A DNA stretch of 64,000 nt from Luteimonas sp. YGD11-2 (GTDB taxonomy: Bacteria > Pseudomonadota > Gammaproteobacteria > Xanthomonadales > Xanthomonadaceae), in assembly GCF_004118975.1 (NCBI RefSeq), contig NZ_CP035376.1:1116001-1180000 (forward strand), in the 5' to 3' direction. A program made the translations under genes and the position numbers. Below the pieces are notes generated by a model. The model saw only the letters and a list, made by a program, of their open reading frames with translations, was not told the DNA's origin and made no database searches. Positions 14,701-27,727 of this stretch are shown here, one piece after another (positions within the stretch are counted from its first letter, which is position 1; each line of letters begins with the position of its first letter).

Positions 14701-14941
14701 CGGCCGCCAGCCGCGCGAGTCCTTCGCGCGCCGTCCCGGTCCAGTTCCAGGCAGCGCCGAGCCGGGACGGATCGCCAAGCCGCGCGGCGAGGACATCGTC
14801 CCCGCCAGCGAAGGGCGAGGGAATCACGGCGTGGGAAAAGCCGAGTGCGGCGCATCGCTCGAAGACCGCGGCCATGCCGGCCAGCGGGCTCAGCTGCGAC
14901 GGAGGGAGGTAGCAGGCGCGAATAGGATGGACACGACTCAT
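11705..14941 (-). CDS. glgE: Maltosyltransferase GlgE with extra N-terminal domain
   Basis: 1078 residues. GlgE (GH13_3) adds maltose from maltose-1-phosphate to alpha-1,4-glucans. The GlgE proper is about residues 421-1078, the usual length of a complete enzyme: nucleophile near Asp796 in [10 protein letters not shown], acid near Glu825 in [10 protein letters not shown], and [11 protein letters not shown] and YMPPIHPIG upstream. Residues 1-415 look like a second, degenerate amylase barrel. Its [10 protein letters not shown] (161-170) matches the GFRxD strand, but Leu168 replaces the nucleophile Asp and no acid Glu is visible, so this part is probably non-catalytic. ATG 14941 was chosen as the last start before a stop-free but compositionally different stretch. 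It is divergent from a TonB-dependent receptor. Confidence 0.9.
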
Positions 14942-15208
14942 GGGGAATCCGTGGAGGGGGCGGAGGACAACAGCCGGCGCGTGGGCCCACTCGACTACAG
15001 CCGGCGTCAACGCGGCGCAGTCGTCCGCCCCGCCGCTGGCCGTTGCCCACGTCAGTGCCGCGGCCGCGGCGGCCTTTTGTCGGCATTGCGTTACGCGTAC
15101 AGTGCCGGCGTAGCCCGGCTCGTCCCCCACCGACCCGGCTTGCCACGATCGTCGCCCCGCGGCGCGTGGCGCTTGGCCCAGTCGACCATCACTACAGGGG
15201 GACCCCCG
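14942..15208. promoter_or_regulatory. Divergent gap between glgE operon and TonB receptor
   Basis: A 267-bp gene-free stretch that must carry promoters for both directions. It contains the palindrome TACGCGTA at 15092-15099 and a partial -10-like TACAGT just after it. No -35 with proper spacing and no known operator was recognised. The receptor start has a purine-rich AGGGGGA about 8 bases upstream. Confidence 0.4.
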
Positions 15209-17797
15209 ATGCGCTCTTGCGACCTGCAACGCCATCCGCTCAGCACCGCCGTGTTCGCCGTACTCGTCTCGCTCACGTTCAGCGGCACCGCGCTGGCGCA
15301 GGACGCGCCGCCCGCCGAAACCCCCACCACCCTTTCGACCATCACCGTGACCGCGCAGAAGCGCGAGGAAGCGCTGCAGGACGTGCCGATCGTGGTCAAC
15401 GTGCTGCCCGAGCAGCTGCTGCAGGACACCGGTGTTCGCGACATCAAGGACATGCAGGTGCTGGTACCCGGCCTCACCGTGACCAGCACGCAGTCCGCCG
15501 CGCAGACCACCGCGCGTATCCGCGGCATCGGCACCGTCGGCGACAACCCGGGCCTCGAGTCGTCGGTGGGCGTGGTGATCGACGGCGTCTACCGCGCACG
15601 CAACAGCGTCGGCTTCGGTGACCTCGGCGAGATGGAGCGCATCGAGGTGTTGAAGGGCCCCCAGGGCACCGTGTTCGGCAAGAACACCTCCGCCGGGGTG
15701 ATCAACGTGATCACCCGCAGGCCGAGCTACACCCAGGCCGTGGAGGGTGAGGTCACCGTCGGCAACTACGGGCTGGTGGGCGTGTCCGGGTCCTACAACG
15801 ACGCGCTCAACGACAATGCCGCCTTCCGCATCTACGCCACCAAGCGCGCGCGCGATGGCGTGGACGACGTCAACACCGCCGGCGGCCCGCGCCGCGAGAC
15901 CGACGACGGCGACCAGAACTACCACTCACTGCGCGGCCAGCTGCTGCTGGAGCCCAGCGAGGCGCTCAACATCAACTTCATCGCCGACTACACCAGTCGC
16001 GAGGAGAACTGCTGCGTCACCGTCACCACCCACCGCGGCCCGACGGCGGCGATCATCGATGCGCTGACGCCGGGCGGGCAGGGGATCATCCCGGTGCCGG
16101 ACATCGACCGCCGCCTGTCCTACGCCAACCGCACCACCGAGCAGGACATCAAGGACAAGGGCGTGTCGATGGAGGTCAACTGGACCTCGCCCTGGGCCAA
16201 CGAGGCGGTGCTGACCTCGATCACCGCATTGCGCAACTGGGATGCGATCACCAGCATCGACTTCGACTACAGCGGCGCCGACATCATGTACCGCCCGCCG
16301 CAGGAGGATGTCTCGCTGGCGGCGTTCGAGAACTTCAGCCAGGAACTGCGGCTGACCGGCTCCAGCGACCGCGTCGACTGGATGGTGGGCCTGTTCTATT
16401 CCGACGAGGACCTGGCACGCAACGATTCCTACTACATGGGAGCCGCGTACGAGCCCTACCTGTCGACGCTGGTCGGCACGCAGGTGCTCGGTGGCCTGGC
16501 ACAGCAGCTGGCGCCGCTCGGGCTGACGGTCAACACCGCCAACCCCGCGACGTTCCTGTCGCAGGTCAGCGGTCGCCCGTTCGGCACCAACTACACCGGC
16601 GTCGGTGCGCTCGACCGTTACAACCAGAACGCCAAGAGTGCGGCGCTGTTCACCAACAACACCATCCACATCAACGACGAGCTCGATGTCACCGTCGGCC
16701 TGCGCTACACCCGCGAAAAGAAGACCCTGCAGTCCGACTTCTCCAACCCCAACGGCAGCCTGGCCTGCGGTGCGGCGCTGTCCAATCCGGCCGCTCGCGT
16801 GGGCGGGGCGCTCGCGCAACGCATCAACGGATTCGCCAGCCTGCCGCCGGGGTTGCAGCAACAGCTACTGGGCCAGCTGGTTCCGGTGATCGCGCCGCAG
16901 GTGGCCGGCTTCATGTGCCTGCCCTGGGCCAACGTGCAGCACAACGGCCGCAGCACCTGGCAGGAGCGCACCGAGAAGGAGTGGTCGGGCACGGTCAAGG
17001 TCGCCTATGACTTCTCCGACGACGTGATGGGCTATGTCTCGGCCGCGCGGGGCTACAAGTCCGGTGGTTTCAATCTTGACCGCGTGCAGTCCTCCAACGG
17101 GCTGTCGTCGGGTGTCGGCGGCATCACCCCGGTCGACGACACCTCGTTCCCGGGCGAGTTCGTCGACAGCTACGAGCTGGGCCTGAAGACCGCCTGGGCC
17201 GACGGCAACCTGGTGTTCAACACCGCGCTGTTCCACCAGGAGTACGAGGACTTCCAGCTCAACAGCTTCCTCGGCACCGCGTTCGTGGTGCGCTCGATCC
17301 CGAAGGTGACCTCGACCGGTATCGAGGCCGAGGTGCTGTGGCAGCCCACCATCGAGGGGCTGATGGTGCAGGGTGGCGTGACTTATGCAGACACCAAGTA
17401 CGGCAACGACCTGCTGCCGGATCCGGAACTGGTGGAGCTGCCGGGCAACCAGATGAGCTTCGCGCCGAAGTGGTCGGGCAACGCCTCGGTGACCTACGAA
17501 TGGGACATCGGCTCCAACCTGCTGGGCCGCTTCAACGTCGGTGCCAAGTACATGTCGGAATACAACACCGGCTCCGACCTTGACCCGCAAAAGTTGCAGG
17601 ACGGCTATGCGCTGGTCAACGCGCGCGTCGGCTTCGGTCGCCAGGACCAGCGCTGGATGCTGGAATTCTGGGGCCAGAACCTCACCGACGAGACCTATAT
17701 GCAGGTCGGCATCGATGCGCCGATCCAGGCCGGTTCGTGGAACGCCTTCCTGGGCGCGCCGCGCACCTACGGCATGACCCTGCGCATGCGCTACTGA
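15209..17797 (+). CDS. TonB-dependent outer-membrane receptor
   Basis: 862 residues. A signal peptide ends near FSGTALAQD; then come a TonB-box-like segment [18 protein letters not shown], a plug domain with [23 protein letters not shown] and [19 protein letters not shown], and a 22-strand barrel ending in Tyr (LRMRY). Such receptors take up large or scarce ligands using TonB energy. The plug type is the common siderophore/iron-complex one, but the substrate is not evident. Paired Cys residues sit in extracellular loops. Divergence from the glgE operon raises the possibility of a sugar-related ligand, which is inference only. A strong hairpin follows. Confidence 0.92.
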   Translation: MRSCDLQRHPLSTAVFAVLVSLTFSGTALAQDAPPAETPTTLSTITVTAQKREEALQDVPIVVNVLPEQLLQDTGVRDIKDMQVLVPGLTVTSTQSAAQTTARIRGIGTVGDNPGLESSVGVVIDGVYRARNSVGFGDLGEMERIEVLKGPQGTVFGKNTSAGVINVITRRPSYTQAVEGEVTVGNYGLVGVSGSYNDALNDNAAFRIYATKRARDGVDDVNTAGGPRRETDDGDQNYHSLRGQLLLEPSEALNINFIADYTSREENCCVTVTTHRGPTAAIIDALTPGGQGIIPVPDIDRRLSYANRTTEQDIKDKGVSMEVNWTSPWANEAVLTSITALRNWDAITSIDFDYSGADIMYRPPQEDVSLAAFENFSQELRLTGSSDRVDWMVGLFYSDEDLARNDSYYMGAAYEPYLSTLVGTQVLGGLAQQLAPLGLTVNTANPATFLSQVSGRPFGTNYTGVGALDRYNQNAKSAALFTNNTIHINDELDVTVGLRYTREKKTLQSDFSNPNGSLACGAALSNPAARVGGALAQRINGFASLPPGLQQQLLGQLVPVIAPQVAGFMCLPWANVQHNGRSTWQERTEKEWSGTVKVAYDFSDDVMGYVSAARGYKSGGFNLDRVQSSNGLSSGVGGITPVDDTSFPGEFVDSYELGLKTAWADGNLVFNTALFHQEYEDFQLNSFLGTAFVVRSIPKVTSTGIEAEVLWQPTIEGLMVQGGVTYADTKYGNDLLPDPELVELPGNQMSFAPKWSGNASVTYEWDIGSNLLGRFNVGAKYMSEYNTGSDLDPQKLQDGYALVNARVGFGRQDQRWMLEFWGQNLTDETYMQVGIDAPIQAGSWNAFLGAPRTYGMTLRMRY

Positions 17798-17815
17798 TCC
17801 ATCCGCACCGCCGTG

Positions 17816-17847
17816 GAAGGCCCGCCCGATGGCGGGCCTTCCTGTTT
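17816..17847 (+). terminator. Rho-independent terminator after TonB receptor
   Basis: An 11-bp stem (17816-17826 with 17831-17841) around the loop CGAT, followed by CTGTTT. It starts 19 bases after the receptor stop. Confidence 0.8.
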
Positions 17848-17945
17848 CCAGGGCCCGGCATCGGCATCGGCTACGCACCGGCCGCGGAAAGACTTCGCCC
17901 GGCGGATGGTTTACAACAGGCCTCCCCGCCGAACCCGGATCCGCG

Positions 17946-18437
17946 ATGCCCGTTCCCTCCGATGCCGAGCTGCAGGCGCTGGCTGCCGCCACCGGCGAGC
18001 GTCTGACGTCCACGCACGACACCCTGGTGACCGCCGAGAGCTGCACCGGTGGCTGGATCGCCAAGGTGGTGACGGATATCGCCGGCTCGTCGGCCTGGTT
18101 CGACTGCGGGATGGCGGTTTACAGCTACGAGGCCAAGCAGGCGCTCCTTGGCGTGCGCCCTCAGACGCTGGAAGACCACGGTGCGGTGAGCCGCGAGACG
18201 GTGCTGGAAATGGTCGCCGGCGGGCTGGTGCATTCCGGCGCCACCCTCGCTGTCGCGGTCACGGGCATTGCAGGCCCGGGCGGCAGCACTGCCGACAAGC
18301 CGGTCGGCACGGTATGGATCGCCTGGAAGCGGCGTGGCGGCTACCCGCGCGCGGAATTGTTCCACTTCGATGGCGATCGCGAAGCCGTGCGGCGGCAGAC
18401 CGTGGCCGCCGCACTGCACGGGCTGGAAGCGCTGTGA
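17946..18437 (+). CDS. pncC: Nicotinamide-nucleotide amidohydrolase (CinA C-terminal family)
   Basis: 163 residues, the length of stand-alone PncC. It deamidates NMN to nicotinate mononucleotide in pyridine-nucleotide recycling. Signature segments are VTAESCTGGWIA, TGIAGPGGSTADKPVGTVWIAW and an internal GAVSRETV. The ATG at 17946 gives the usual short N-terminus. It ends 28 bp before the ubiB-like gene, so the two may be cotranscribed. Confidence 0.93.
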   Translation: MPVPSDAELQALAAATGERLTSTHDTLVTAESCTGGWIAKVVTDIAGSSAWFDCGMAVYSYEAKQALLGVRPQTLEDHGAVSRETVLEMVAGGLVHSGATLAVAVTGIAGPGGSTADKPVGTVWIAWKRRGGYPRAELFHFDGDREAVRRQTVAAALHGLEAL

Positions 18438-18465
18438 TGCCCGTCGCTGCCGGAGGTCGCCGCTG

Positions 18466-20148
18466 ATGTGGGAGACCCTCGGCACGGTGCGCGATCTCGG
18501 GCGTCTGCAGGAGATCGCCGTGGTGCTGGTGCGCTACGGGTTCGGTGATGTCGTCCAGCGCATCGGCCTGGCTGGCGCACTCGAACGCGCCGGGCGCCTG
18601 CTGCACCGGCAACACGCCAACGAGAAGCCGCGGATGTCGCCGCCCGAACGGCTGCGCCACGCATTCCAGGATCTCGGCCCGACGTTCGTCAAGCTCGGCC
18701 AGGTGCTGGCCACCCGCGTCGACCTGCTGCCGCCGGAGTGGATCCGCGAACTGTCGGAACTGCAGAACGCGGTGCCGGCGCTGCCGTTCGAGACCATCCG
18801 CCCGCAGCTGGTCGCCGACCTCGGTGCCGAGCCGGAGGACATCTTCGCGCGCATCGACACGCGCCCGCTGGCCGCCGCCTCGCTGGCGCAGACCCATCGC
18901 GCCTGGCTCGAGGACGGCACGCCGGTCGTGCTCAAGGTGCGGCGGCCGGGCATCCGCGAGGTGGTGGAAGCCGACCTGCGCCTGCTGGCGAGGCTGGCCG
19001 ACATCATCGAGGCGCAGGCCCCCGACCTGCGCCGCTACCGCCCGGCCGACGTGGTCGCCCAGTTCGCCACCTCGCTGCGTGGCGAGCTCGACTTCGCCGC
19101 GGAATGCCGCCACGCCGAGCGCATCGCCGCCAACTTCGCCGGGCACGACGGGATCGAGATCCCGATCGTGTACTGGCACTGGACGTCGGAGCGGCTCAAC
19201 GTGCAGGGCTTCATGGACGGCGTGGCCGGGCGCGACCTCGCCGGTGTCGATGCCCTCGGCCTCGACCGCCACGCACTTGCACGCACCGGTGCGGCAATCG
19301 TGTTGAAGATGGTGCTCGAGGACGGCCTGTTCCACGCCGATCCGCACCCCGGCAACATCTTCTATCTCGAGAACGGCGGCATCGGCCTGATCGATTTCGG
19401 CATGGTCGGTCATGTCTCGGAGCGCCGGCGCATGCAGGTGGCGCAGCTGCTGTACGGCCTGGTCGACCAGGACACCGAAGCGGTCACCGACATCCTGCTG
19501 GACTGGACCGAGGGCACCAGCGGCGTGGACGAGAGCCGGCTGCAGGTCGAGGTCGGCGCCCTGATCGACCAGTACCGCGGCCTGCCGCTGAAGGAACTGC
19601 GGATCGCCTCGATGCTGGCCGACGTCGCCGGCCTGCTGCGCCGGCATGCGCTGACCCTGCCGCCCGACCTCGCGCTGATGATCAAGGCCTTCCTGACCCT
19701 GGAAGGGCTGGGCCGGCAGCTGGACCCTGACTTCGACATGGCCACCGAGGCGCGGCCGTTCCTGCGCCGGGCGATGCTGGAACGCTGGTCGCCGCGGATC
19801 CTGGCCCGGCGCGGGCGGCGCACGGTGTCCGGCGCGCTGGATCTGCTCGGCGACCTGCCGCGCGACCTGCGGCGGGTGATGCAGGCCGCGCGGCACGGCC
19901 GCCTGCGCGGGCAGATCGAGATCACCTCGCTCAAGGCCTTCGGCGACCAGCTCAATGCCGCGGCGAACCGCCTGACCATCGGCGTGATCACCGCGGCGCT
20001 GATCATCGGCTCGTCGATCGTCATGAACGCCGTCGGCGGCGTGCCCAACCGATGGCTGATGGCGATCGGCGTGCTCGGCTTTGTCGGGGCCGCAGTTACC
20101 GGCATCTGGATCGTGCTGTCGATCTGGCGCAGCGGCCGCCGACGTTGA
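18466..20148 (+). CDS. ubiB: UbiB-family atypical kinase/ATPase
   Basis: 560 residues. UbiB proteins (ABC1/ADCK family) are needed for ubiquinone synthesis, apparently as membrane ATPases that help extract lipid intermediates. Visible motifs: KLGQ in TFVKLGQVLATRVDLLP, the Ala-rich loop AAASLAQTH, the lysine in VVLKVRRPG, DPHPGN, and IDFGMVG. Two C-terminal membrane helices (about 505-550) match UbiB. The start at 18466 gives MWETLGTVRDLGRL; GGAGG lies 10 bases upstream. The TGA stop overlaps the -35 of the lexA promoter. An ABC1 paralogue with another role cannot be excluded. Confidence 0.88.
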   Translation: MWETLGTVRDLGRLQEIAVVLVRYGFGDVVQRIGLAGALERAGRLLHRQHANEKPRMSPPERLRHAFQDLGPTFVKLGQVLATRVDLLPPEWIRELSELQNAVPALPFETIRPQLVADLGAEPEDIFARIDTRPLAAASLAQTHRAWLEDGTPVVLKVRRPGIREVVEADLRLLARLADIIEAQAPDLRRYRPADVVAQFATSLRGELDFAAECRHAERIAANFAGHDGIEIPIVYWHWTSERLNVQGFMDGVAGRDLAGVDALGLDRHALARTGAAIVLKMVLEDGLFHADPHPGNIFYLENGGIGLIDFGMVGHVSERRRMQVAQLLYGLVDQDTEAVTDILLDWTEGTSGVDESRLQVEVGALIDQYRGLPLKELRIASMLADVAGLLRRHALTLPPDLALMIKAFLTLEGLGRQLDPDFDMATEARPFLRRAMLERWSPRILARRGRRTVSGALDLLGDLPRDLRRVMQAARHGRLRGQIEITSLKAFGDQLNAAANRLTIGVITAALIIGSSIVMNAVGGVPNRWLMAIGVLGFVGAAVTGIWIVLSIWRSGRRR

Positions 20149-20173
20149 CCGTCGCCGTGGTTAGTAGTAATAC
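20145..20173 (+). promoter_or_regulatory. lexA sigma70 promoter
   Basis: TTGACC (20145-20150), a 17-base spacer, and TAATAC (20168-20173). The -10 lies inside the LexA operator, and the -35 overlaps the stop codon of the preceding gene. The spacing predicts transcription starting at about 20180-20182, essentially on the A of the lexA ATG. Confidence 0.75.
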
Positions 20174-20180
20174 TACTAAC
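20160..20180. promoter_or_regulatory. LexA operator (SOS box)
   Basis: A 21-base perfect inverted repeat with one central base, whose core is TTAGTAGTAATACTACTAA (20161-20179). This is the box known for Xanthomonas LexA. It covers the -10 hexamer and ends one base before the lexA ATG, so bound LexA should block initiation: classic autoregulation. Confidence 0.93.
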
Positions 20181-20181
20181 C

Positions 20182-20844
20182 ATGAAACTCACCGCCACCC
20201 AGCACGCCGTCCTCGCGCTCATCGCCGAGCGAATCGAGGCGGAAGGCATGCCGCCCTCGCAGACCGAGATCGCCCGCGCGCTGGGTTTCAGCAGCGTGCG
20301 CGCGGCGCAGTACCACCTCGAGGCGCTCGAGGCTGCCGGTGCGATCGAACGCGTGCCCGGCCGTGCCCGTGGGATCCGCCTGCTGGTGCAGGCGCCGGCC
20401 CCGCACCAGGACAGCCTCGACCTCGCCGGTGACCTCGCATCCCAGGCGTTACGGTTGCCGGTGCTGGGGCAGGTAGCGGCCGGCCTGCCGATCGGCGCAG
20501 GTGCACCCGACGTGCTTGCCGCGGCCGAGGATCACGTGGTCCTCGACCGGGTGCTGTTCTCGCCGGCGCCCGACTACCTGTTGAAGGTGAAAGGCGACTC
20601 GATGCGCGACGAGGGCATCTTCGATGGCGACCTCATCGGCGTGCACCGCACGCCGCAGGCGCGCTCCGGCGAGATCGTGGTGGCGCGCATCGACGACGAG
20701 ATCACGGTCAAGCTGCTGCGCATCGGCAAGGACCGCATCCGGCTGCTGCCGCGCAATCCCGATTTCGCGCCGATCGAGGTGCAGGCCGGGCAGGACTTCG
20801 CCATCGAGGGCCTGTACTGCGGCCTGGTCAGGCCCAACCGCTGA
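20182..20844 (+). CDS. lexA: SOS repressor LexA
   Basis: 220 residues. LexA represses the SOS genes and cleaves itself when RecA filaments form on single-stranded DNA. The N-terminal winged helix (about 1-65) has PPSQTEIARALGFSS; the cleavage site is Ala100-Gly101 in GQVAAGLPIG; the catalytic dyad is Ser140 (KGDSM) and Lys177 (TVKLL). The ATG follows the operator by one base, leaving no room for a Shine-Dalgarno sequence. With the promoter placement this predicts a leaderless mRNA. recA and recX follow. Confidence 0.96.
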   Translation: MKLTATQHAVLALIAERIEAEGMPPSQTEIARALGFSSVRAAQYHLEALEAAGAIERVPGRARGIRLLVQAPAPHQDSLDLAGDLASQALRLPVLGQVAAGLPIGAGAPDVLAAAEDHVVLDRVLFSPAPDYLLKVKGDSMRDEGIFDGDLIGVHRTPQARSGEIVVARIDDEITVKLLRIGKDRIRLLPRNPDFAPIEVQAGQDFAIEGLYCGLVRPNR

Positions 20845-21046
20845 TGCGCAGCGCGTCGCACCTTTTCCGTTCGATGCACGGGGCGTTTCCTGACAGTCGC
20901 GGTCGCCGCCGGCCGATCGCGGTGTCCGGGCCAGCAACCGACGATGCAGGGCAGGCGGACGTGGTCGCAGCCCGTGCGACCGCCGCCACCTAGGCTGCGT
21001 CCCGACAGATCCTCTTCAACAGATTTCCCACTTTCCGGAGACCACG

Positions 21047-22084
<1,038 letters not shown>

Positions 22085-22177
22085 CGACGCTGACGATTCC
22101 GCACGCACGACGATGGGCGCGGCTGCCGCTGACGCCGAGGCCGCCGCGCCGAAGCGCCGGCGGACGAAGCGTTGACC

Positions 22178-22780
22178 ATGGGGCGGCCACGCCGCCCGCC
22201 GGCGGAACCTGCAGAAGACGCAGGGTCCACGGACCCCGCGCTGCCGGCGCAGGGTCCTGACGCGGTGTCAACGGACGACGCCACGGCACGGAAGAAGTCC
22301 CGCCCGCGCAGGGAGCAGACACCGGCGCAGCGGGCACTGGCATTGCTGGTACGTCGCGAGCACTCGCGTCGCGAGCTGGAGCGCAAGCTCACGGCCCGTG
22401 GGATCGAGCGCCATGACGCCAGGGCGGCGGTGGACCGGATGGCCGAGGCGGGCTGGCAGGACGACGGACGTTTTGCCGCGTTGCTGGCGCGTTCGCGGGC
22501 GGTCTCCGGATACGGGCCGCTGAGCATTCGCGTCGAACTCGAAAGCCACGGCCTGGGTGCCGAGGTGATCGACGATGCCTTCCGCGCGCTGGCCGAGGCC
22601 GGCGATGACGGCTGGCTGGAACAGGCCTGCGACCAGGTCCGGCGCCGGTTCCCGGTCGCCGCCGACGAGGACACCGAGGCCATGTGGAAGCGGCGTCGCA
22701 AGGCGGCCGATTTCCTGGTCCGCCGCGGTTTCGACAGGGACACCGTGCGCCGCGCCAGCGCGTTCGAGCTCGAGGATTAA
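22178..22780 (+). CDS. recX: RecA modulator RecX
   Basis: About 200 residues from the ATG at 22178. RecX binds RecA filaments and limits their growth. The three-helix repeats are visible: ALALLVRREHSRRELERKL, GWQDDGRFAALL, GPLSIRVELESHGL and FLVRRGFDRDTVRRA. The first 45 or so residues are Pro/Ala/Asp-rich and low in complexity, so the true start could be later. It lies 93 bp downstream of recA, the usual partner. The TAA stop overlaps an ATG by one base. Confidence 0.92.
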   Translation: MGRPRRPPAEPAEDAGSTDPALPAQGPDAVSTDDATARKKSRPRREQTPAQRALALLVRREHSRRELERKLTARGIERHDARAAVDRMAEAGWQDDGRFAALLARSRAVSGYGPLSIRVELESHGLGAEVIDDAFRALAEAGDDGWLEQACDQVRRRFPVAADEDTEAMWKRRRKAADFLVRRGFDRDTVRRASAFELED

Positions 22781-23108
22781 TGAGCGTCGGCCTGCTCCTG
22801 GTGTCGCGCGAACGGGTCATGGCAGCGGGGCTGCCGTTGCGCGATTTCCTTGCTCCACACATCCGGGCGTCGGTGCGCCGGGCGTTCGACAGGGATTGCG
22901 TTGACCCAGGCACGGGCAGACCGGAGCCAGGTCGTGTACCGGAACTGACCTGTGGCCCGCTGCCGGCAGGCGCGGGCATGCGCACGCCTGCAGCGGTGCC
23001 TGTCGCCCTGTTAACCTTCCCGGCCCCGGGTTGTCTGTTCCTCGTCGTGGCCGCATGCGTTGTGGCTGGCGCCGGATGGGTGCCCGTCCACGCCGCAGCC
23101 CCGCACGC

Positions 23109-23112
<4 letters not shown>
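22780..23112 (+). other. recX-alaS gap with a coupled 110-codon frame
   Basis: This 328-bp gap holds no recognisable gene. One reading frame spans it exactly: it starts at the ATG overlapping the recX TAA (TAATG) and stops in an ATGA overlap with the alaS start. The product would be 110 residues with a hydrophobic stretch near residues 80-100 and no family resemblance. The second half uses codons rare in the neighbours (AGG, AGA, TTA, GTA), which argues against coding. No convincing promoter or terminator was found. Confidence 0.25.
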
Positions 23113-25742
<2,630 letters not shown>

Positions 25743-25890
25743 GCGCAGGCGTGACTTCCGACCTACTTATCCTTCAGCCAGCGGCCGGTATCATGTCGGA
25801 TTGTCGTAACCAAATTGCAAGTGCGAGGTCGGGCTGGATCGCCCGGATCGCCGCTGGCAGGAAAGCCTGCCAGTCCATGGAGAAGTACTC

Positions 25891-26094
25891 ATGTTGATTC
25901 TGACCCGGCGTGTCGGCGAAACCCTGATGATCGGCGACTCCGTCACCGTGACCGTGCTCGGTGTGAAGGGGAACCAGGTGCGCATCGGCATCACTGCACC
26001 GAAGGACGTTGCGGTGCATCGCGAAGAAATCTACCAGCGCATCCGCCGTGGCGAAGGCGCCGAGGGCATGGAAGGCGACACGGACGAAAATTGA
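25891..26094 (+). CDS. csrA: Carbon storage regulator CsrA/RsmA
   Basis: 67 residues. CsrA dimers bind GGA-containing hairpins in mRNA leaders and change translation or stability, controlling carbon flow, motility and virulence. The body is standard ([25 protein letters not shown]), with an acidic tail ending GDTDEN. TGGAGAAG lies 6 bases before the ATG. Lying behind alaS is the common arrangement. The 148-bp leader region is AT-richer than its surroundings and includes TATCAT near 25789 as a weak -10 candidate. Confidence 0.97.
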   Translation: MLILTRRVGETLMIGDSVTVTVLGVKGNQVRIGITAPKDVAVHREEIYQRIRRGEGAEGMEGDTDEN

Positions 26095-26096
26095 GT

Positions 26097-26125
26097 TTGC
26101 CGCGTCCGGGCCGAACCGGTATCCT
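26097..26125 (+). promoter_or_regulatory. Promoter of tRNA-Ser
   Basis: TTGCCG (26097-26102), a 17-base spacer, and TATCCT (26120-26125), about 42 bases before the mature tRNA end. Confidence 0.55.
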
Positions 26126-26167
26126 TCACCGCCCGGGTCGCACGGCCAACGTGCCGGCCCGGTGAAC

Positions 26168-26260
26168 GGAGAGTTGCCCGAGAGGCCGAAGGGGCTCCCC
26201 TGCTAAGGGAGTATGGGGTCAAAAGCTCCATCGAGGGTTCGAATCCCTCACTCTCCGCCA
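26168..26260 (+). tRNA. tRNA-Ser (GCU)
   Basis: 93 bases with CCA encoded. The acceptor arms GGAGAGT and ACTCTCC pair fully. The long variable arm expected of a class II tRNA is present. The anticodon GCT at 26202-26204 lies in the loop between CCCC and GGGA stems and reads AGC/AGU codons. Confidence 0.96.
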
Positions 26261-26408
26261 TTTTCTAGAGCACTTGTGCAAGGGAAATGTGTTCCGCCCG
26301 ATCCCGTGCATCCATGCATGGGATCGGCTGGAAAAGCCGCTCGTTCCGAGCTGTTTTTCCGCAGCGTGGAACGAGCGTCATGACGATACACATCGATGCG
26401 GAAATGCA

Positions 26409-26437
26409 TTGACGGCATCGGACACGACGGTCATAAT
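26409..26437 (+). promoter_or_regulatory. Promoter of tRNA-Arg
   Basis: TTGACG (26409-26414), a 17-base spacer, and CATAAT (26432-26437). The predicted start is a few bases before the mature tRNA 5' end at 26450. Both hexamers match the sigma70 consensus at five of six positions. Confidence 0.75.
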
Positions 26438-26449
26438 TCCGCGCCTCAC

Positions 26450-26526
26450 GCGCCCGTAGCTCAGCTGGATAGAGCACCAGGCTACGAACTTGGGGGTCGG
26501 AGGTTCGAATCCTTCCGGGCGCGCCA
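26450..26526 (+). tRNA. tRNA-Arg (ACG)
   Basis: 77 bases with CCA encoded. The acceptor GCGCCCG pairs with CGGGCGC. The anticodon ACG is at 26484-26486 in loop CTACGAA; the A34 is normally deaminated to inosine, so this one tRNA reads CGU, CGC and CGA. Confidence 0.97.
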
Positions 26527-26531
26527 TATCG

Positions 26532-26564
26532 AAGAAGCCACCCTCACGGGTGGCTTCTTTTTTT
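26532..26564 (+). terminator. Rho-independent terminator after tRNA-Arg
   Basis: A 12-bp stem (26532-26543 with 26548-26559), loop TCAC, and a run of T to 26564. It begins 6 bases after the tRNA. Confidence 0.92.
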
Positions 26565-26644
26565 GTGTCCCTGCAGCCCCGGCCGGCGGCGACCGGACAT
26601 CCACCGCTCACGCAGTTGCGGGGTGGGCGCGTTATCGTCGAGGC

Positions 26645-27502
26645 ATGCACGCTCTGGTACCCGCAACACACGGCGCGATGTCGCCGCAGGACCTCGCCAC
26701 CCTGGCCGAGGCACGCGCACTGCTCGAAAGCCCCGGCATCGCCGCGCAACTGGCGAACCTGGTGGGTGCGCCGGTGGAGTATCTGCTGGCGTACAGGCTT
26801 CCGCGCGGTGCCAGCCGTGCCATCAACGCGGCCGTGCGCCTCGCGTTGCGGCAGTCACTGCGGGTGGCGACCGCGACCCTGGGCAACGCGCGGCAGGTGC
26901 GTCCCACCCACGAGCGCATGCATACGGCCGCGGTGGCAGCGACCGGCGCCGCGGGCGGTGCGTTCGGGCTGGTCGGCCTGGTGGCGGAGTTGCCTCTCAC
27001 CACCACGCTGATCCTGCGCTCGGTGGCGGAGATCGCCCGCAGCGAAGGTGAACGCCTCGACGATCCGCAGACCATGCTCGCCTGCTACGAGGTGCTGACG
27101 ATGGGAGGAAGCAGCACCGCCGACGATGGCGCGGAGTCGGGTTACTTCGCCGCGCGTGCGGTGCTGGCGCAGCAGATCGTGGCTGCAACCGAATACGTCG
27201 CCGCGCACGGGCTGGTCAGCAGTGGCGCACCGGCACTGGTGCAACTGCTGAGCACGGTGGCGTCGGGGTTCTCGATCCGGATCAGCCACAAGTTGGCAGC
27301 GCAGAGCATGCCGGTGATTGGCGCGGCCACCGGGGCGACCCTCAATACGTTGTTCATGCGTCACTTCCAGCGCGCGGCGCACGGGCATTTCAGCGTGCGT
27401 CGCCTGGAGCGCAAGTACGGGCCGGAGATGGTGCGCCAGGCCTACGGGCAGCTGGCGGGGGCCGATGGCCGCGGACACCGCACGGTCGCATCCACGCCAT
27501 AG
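26645..27502 (+). CDS. EcsC-family protein
   Basis: 285 residues. EcsC-domain proteins are poorly understood; the family is named from the B. subtilis ABC transporter operon ecsABC. Family traits here are an alanine-rich helical body, ATGAAGGAFGLVGLVAELPLT (a hydrophobic hairpin near residue 105), and a later segment SHKLAAQSMPVIGAATGATLN. It probably associates with a membrane. It stands alone between the tRNA terminator and convergent genes. Confidence 0.8.
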   Translation: MHALVPATHGAMSPQDLATLAEARALLESPGIAAQLANLVGAPVEYLLAYRLPRGASRAINAAVRLALRQSLRVATATLGNARQVRPTHERMHTAAVAATGAAGGAFGLVGLVAELPLTTTLILRSVAEIARSEGERLDDPQTMLACYEVLTMGGSSTADDGAESGYFAARAVLAQQIVAATEYVAAHGLVSSGAPALVQLLSTVASGFSIRISHKLAAQSMPVIGAATGATLNTLFMRHFQRAAHGHFSVRRLERKYGPEMVRQAYGQLAGADGRGHRTVASTP

Positions 27503-27727
27503 CAGCGGCAGCAGGTGCCTGCGATGCGTGCCGGGCGGGTGCGCAGCGTCGATGCAGTCATGGACGCCAGGGTCGGGACGACCGGTCTTGCGTGCGCGAG
27601 CCGTCCGGCCCCGGCTGGCCGCTTGATCCGAGGCCACTGGGCCTTGCCATCGCGTGCTTGCTGTCGAGCACCCGGTGCGGCGCCGCGTGCGGCTGCGTCG
27701 TTCGCGGCGGGCAGCTCACACGTGGCG

